50,530 bases of DNA from Kitasatospora papulosa (GTDB taxonomy: Bacteria > Actinomycetota > Actinomycetes > Streptomycetales > Streptomycetaceae): NCBI RefSeq assembly GCF_000717245.1, contig NZ_JNYQ01000022.1, positions 1 through 50,530 on the forward strand, in the 5' to 3' direction. Positions 47,974 through 50,530 of the stretch are shown piece after piece. Under the pieces are notes generated by a model that did no database searches, was not told the origin of the DNA, and saw only the letters and a list, made by a program, of their open reading frames with translations. The position numbers were made by a program, and so were the translations under genes. How positions within the stretch are numbered: position 1 is the first letter of the stretch; every line of letters begins with the position of its first letter.

Positions 47974-48387
47974 TTATCGGTTGCTGTAGTACGTCCGGTC
48001 AGCCACGGCGCCCGGCTTGTTCGTCATGGCCTCGTGGACAGGCCCGTAGTCGGCCTCGTGGCCCTCCTTGGCGTTCTGGAAGTCACGCCCCATCTCGGCG
48101 GCCTCGGTGCTCAGGTCCTCAGCCGCGGCCAGGACGCCGCGCATGATGCCCGCCGCATCGCGGTGTGCGCCGGTCACGGCGTCGTCGACGCCCAGACCGG
48201 CTGCTGTGTCGGCCAGGTTGTCGACCGACTTCGCGCACCCTTCGATGTAGTTGTAGGCGCCTCGTACGGCCTCGCTGAGCGCGAGCATGGCGACCGACGC
48301 AGCGGTCAGACGCACCGCGATGATCGTGAACGTGACGCCGTCCGTGAGGGTGTCGGCGACCTTGGAGCCGACGCGTGCGAGATCCAT
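47974..48387 (-). CDS. small helical protein of the transfer operon
   Basis: The 137-residue protein has one hydrophobic span (about 17-40: GVTFTIIAVRLTAASVAMLAL) and a long helical remainder (DNLADTAAGLGV..., AAEDLSTEAAEMGRDFQNAKEG) ending ADRTYYSNR. Its ribosome site AGGAG overlaps the stop codon of the upstream Pro-rich gene, so the two are coupled. The shape, a single membrane span and coiled coil, fits a structural component of the transfer machinery; no family recognised. Confidence 0.75.
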   Translation of the reverse strand: MDLARVGSKVADTLTDGVTFTIIAVRLTAASVAMLALSEAVRGAYNYIEGCAKSVDNLADTAAGLGVDDAVTGAHRDAAGIMRGVLAAAEDLSTEAAEMGRDFQNAKEGHEADYGPVHEAMTNKPGAVADRTYYSNR

Positions 48388-48389
48388 GG

Positions 48390-50530
48390 CTACTCCTGGT
48401 GGTAAGAGGCGTCGGCGGGTGCGGTGTGGCCCATGTCGCGGGTCACGTCGGCGGGGTGCTTGTCGTAGTCGGCCGCTACCTGCCCGGCGTGGGCGATGGC
48501 CTCGGAGGCCCGGGGCAGACCCGCCGCGAGTTCTTCGGCCTTGGTCTCCACGACCCCGGCCCGCTCGATCAGGCGGGCGCACCAGCCGATGAGAACGCCG
48601 GGGACGAACTTGGCGGAAAGTTCGGCGTGCAGGGATTCCAGCGAGCTCACCAGCCGCTCGCAGCGGTCGGCGACGAGCTTGGCGTGCTCGGCGCCGGCCA
48701 GGATCTCCTCGGCCATGTCCTCGTCGGACTCGATGACGTCGTAGACCGTCAGGTCGGCGTCGACGAACTGGGTGTCTTGTACGGCAGGCGCTCCGCCCAT
48801 GGGCCGGGCCCCCTTCCTTTGCCCTGGTACCGAGCCGGTCGGCTCGGCAGATGTGCTGGTCTTCTTCGGTGCTCCGGCCGGGAGTCCCGGGCGCCCTCGG
48901 GTGATAGCGCCGGGGGCGGGCTTGGGCGGCTCCTCGCGGTCCAGCCGGGTGAGGGTGACGGTGTACTTGGCGCTCATCCCGGGCGGCGGCCGGAGCCACT
49001 CGCCGTCCGTGTGTGGCTGCTGCCGGGGCGGCGGCTGCTGCTGCTGGCGGTTGCTGCGTGAGCGCGACCCCGGCCGGGAGCCTGTCGGCCCGGGCGGGGG
49101 CTGCCCCTGCTTGTTCTTCCGGAACTGGAACTTCGGGCGCTTCTTGGCTCCCGGCGGGGACGTCGGCCCCGGCCGGGGTGGACCGGGCGGCTGAGTCGGC
49201 GGAACCGTGGGCCCCGGTGCCGGGGGCGTCGGGCCCGGCGGCGGAACCTTCGGCGTGGGCCCCGGTGCTGGCGGTGTGGTCGTCGGCCCCGCCGTGGAGG
49301 CTGGAGCCGACGTCGTCGGGGGGTTCTTGGGGGTCTTCGTCAGGCTGACCTTGGGCCCCGGCGGCGGCGTGGCGGGCGCCTTCTTCTTGGCCCTGGACAG
49401 TACGGGCGAGGACAGGCTCTTACGCCGCCTCTCCAACCGCTTCTGAGCACCCTCGGCCACTGCCTGCCCGAAGGTCGTACGGCCTGCGGCGTCCTTCTCC
49501 CGCTTCTTCCTCGCCTTGTCCTTGCGCTTGGCCTTGTCCTTGAGGCGCCGGTTCCGGATTTTGTCCTTCACCGCCTGCTCCTTGTCCCGGCTGCTGTTCG
49601 TCCTCGCCCGGTCCGCGTCCCGGTCCTCGGCCCGGTCGTCCAGCCGCGCTGCCTGCCGGTCCGCCTTGCGCTGGCTCTTCGCCCCCTGGCGGGCCGCGGC
49701 CCGCTCCTGTCGGCCACGGGCCCGCTCCATCGACGGACTGGAGGCGCTGGAGCTCGGCGACTTACCACCGCCTGGGCTCTTGAGCCCTTTGCCAGAGCCG
49801 TCCTTGCCCTTGCCCTGCCCCGTGGAACCGGTCGACGAGCCGGTCTTGCTGCCGCCGGTCGGACCGCCCTTGCCCGAGCTGCCCTTCCCGCCGGCCCCGG
49901 ACTTGCCGCCACCGCTGCCGACCGAGCCGCTACCCGTCGACGACTTGCCGCCCGGTCCGGACTTCCCGGTGCCGGACGACAACGGCTTGCCGCTCCCGCC
50001 GGACCCGCTCTTGCCGGAGCTGCCCTTGCCGCCCGACGATCCGCCCGACCCGTTCCCCTTGGACCCGCCCCGGCCGCCGTCGGTCAGCGCCTGGACGCGG
50101 CCCTTGGCGCGGGCCTTCTCCGCGTCACCGCCGATCTGCGCCAGGGCGGCCTCGTGCTCCGCGCGGTTCTTGACCTTCTCGGCCTTCGCCTTCGCGGCGG
50201 CCTGCCGTACGGGTGCCATGTCCTGGAACCGCTGGCGGCGGTCGTTCAGCCACCCGGTCATGCCGCGCAGGGCGGCGACGGCGGTCCCGATGGCGAGGAC
50301 CATCGCGCCCCGGCCCGAACTCGCGATGCCGTCCGACTGCAGAGCGGCCGGGATGGGCGGCGAGGAGGCGTCGGGAAGAGCGGGGACCGGCGGCGGCGGA
50401 ACCGCCGGAGCGGGGAGGCTCAGCGACGGGCGGGCCAGGGCCGTGCCCGTGGTGCTTGGCACGGAAGCCGCGGGCGTGGGCGCCGGGGCCGGCGGCGGCG
50501 TCGAGGGCAGCGGCGGGGCCGGTGGTGGGG
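48390..50530 (-). CDS. large Gly/Ser- and Pro-rich transfer-region protein (N-terminus outside window)
   Basis: At least 713 residues remain in the window; the frame is still open at the edge, so the true start lies beyond it. From N to C there is a Pro-rich segment, one hydrophobic stretch (RGAMVLAIGTAVAALRGMT), a Lys/Ala helix, a long Gly/Ser/Lys low-complexity region (GSGGSSGGKGSSGKSG and similar), a very basic Arg/Lys region (KDKAKRKDKARKKREKD), a second Pro-rich block, and a folded helical C-terminus (about the last 140 residues: DLTVYDVIESDEDMAEEIL onward). Such low-complexity tails are seen on large membrane proteins of actinomycete conjugation systems (TrbL-like), which the missing N-terminus may be. 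Coupled to the next gene. Confidence 0.8.
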   Translation of the reverse strand, partial: PPPAPPLPSTPPPAPAPTPAASVPSTTGTALARPSLSLPAPAVPPPPVPALPDASSPPIPAALQSDGIASSGRGAMVLAIGTAVAALRGMTGWLNDRRQRFQDMAPVRQAAAKAKAEKVKNRAEHEAALAQIGGDAEKARAKGRVQALTDGGRGGSKGNGSGGSSGGKGSSGKSGSGGSGKPLSSGTGKSGPGGKSSTGSGSVGSGGGKSGAGGKGSSGKGGPTGGSKTGSSTGSTGQGKGKDGSGKGLKSPGGGKSPSSSASSPSMERARGRQERAAARQGAKSQRKADRQAARLDDRAEDRDADRARTNSSRDKEQAVKDKIRNRRLKDKAKRKDKARKKREKDAAGRTTFGQAVAEGAQKRLERRRKSLSSPVLSRAKKKAPATPPPGPKVSLTKTPKNPPTTSAPASTAGPTTTPPAPGPTPKVPPPGPTPPAPGPTVPPTQPPGPPRPGPTSPPGAKKRPKFQFRKNKQGQPPPGPTGSRPGSRSRSNRQQQQPPPRQQPHTDGEWLRPPPGMSAKYTVTLTRLDREEPPKPAPGAITRGRPGLPAGAPKKTSTSAEPTGSVPGQRKGARPMGGAPAVQDTQFVDADLTVYDVIESDEDMAEEILAGAEHAKLVADRCERLVSSLESLHAELSAKFVPGVLIGWCARLIERAGVVETKAEELAAGLPRASEAIAHAGQVAADYDKHPADVTRDMGHTAPADASYHQE

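Noticed and set aside
1..50530. Linear-plasmid telomeres or Tap/Tpg terminal-protein genes.
   Set aside because: No terminal inverted palindromes and no protein resembling Tap or Tpg were seen, so linearity cannot be supported from this window.

Overview
The window looks like about 50 kb of a large conjugative plasmid, or a plasmid-like integrative element, from a high-GC actinomycete, most probably Streptomyces. The signs are the very high G+C and GC-rich third codon positions, frequent GTG starts, a DUF2637 membrane protein, a GntR/UTRA (Kor-type) regulator, ParA/ParB, small SpdB-like membrane proteins, a MobF relaxase-helicase and an FtsK/TraB-like ATPase. No chromosomal housekeeping gene, rRNA or complete tRNA was seen.

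Layout. (1) 1-3.1 kb: minus-strand genes for a zinc-ribbon protein, a DUF2637 membrane/coiled-coil protein and small coiled-coil proteins. (2) 3.6-9 kb: a replication and maintenance block with a GntR regulator behind a perfect palindrome, a winged-helix Rep-like protein with three 24-bp iteron-like repeats inside its coding sequence, and an overlapping parA-parB pair. (3) 9.1-12 kb: an integrase-like protein, a 43-aa Cys-rich protein, an XRE regulator and a small membrane protein. (4) 12.4-23.1 kb: an accessory island. Decayed recombinase and Tn3-transposase pieces and a nested miniature inverted-repeat element lie on its left and a Tn3 transposase 3' end on its right. Inside are a type I restriction-modification operon hsdR-hsdS-(GIY-YIG/DUF4357)-hsdM, a small companion gene, and a pentapeptide-repeat membrane protein bounded by 40-bp inverted repeats. 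(5) 23.1-32.2 kb: recombination-rich DNA with a CoiA-like protein, a zinc-ribbon serine recombinase, a DUF6236-like protein, a frameshifted IS630-type IS, another Tn3 remnant, an FCS-type zinc-finger protein with TCACGTGA-centred palindromes, a tyrosine recombinase with a candidate core site, and an integrase remnant. (6) 32.2-39 kb: a candidate structured RNA, three microproteins, a resolvase-type recombinase operon, a secreted six-Cys protein, a second pentapeptide protein and a second CoiA-like protein. (7) 39.5-50.5 kb: a minus-strand conjugation region running Pro/Gly-rich protein (open at the window edge), small helical protein, membrane protein, FtsK-like ATPase, membrane protein, a gene broken by an in-frame TAG, a small protein, a candidate oriT region and the TraA relaxase, ended by a strong terminator.

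Reading together: regions 2 and 7 plus the SpdB-like microproteins are the plasmid backbone (replication, segregation, control, transfer). The type I system probably gives the plasmid a defence or addiction function. The most unusual features are the in-gene iterons, the TCACGTGA palindromes beside the tyrosine recombinase, the GIY-YIG gene inserted in the hsd operon, the inverted-repeat-bounded pentapeptide cassette, the nested miniature element, the in-frame TAG gene and the candidate attenuator RNA. Function calls rest on sequence motifs and remembered family features; no database search was possible.
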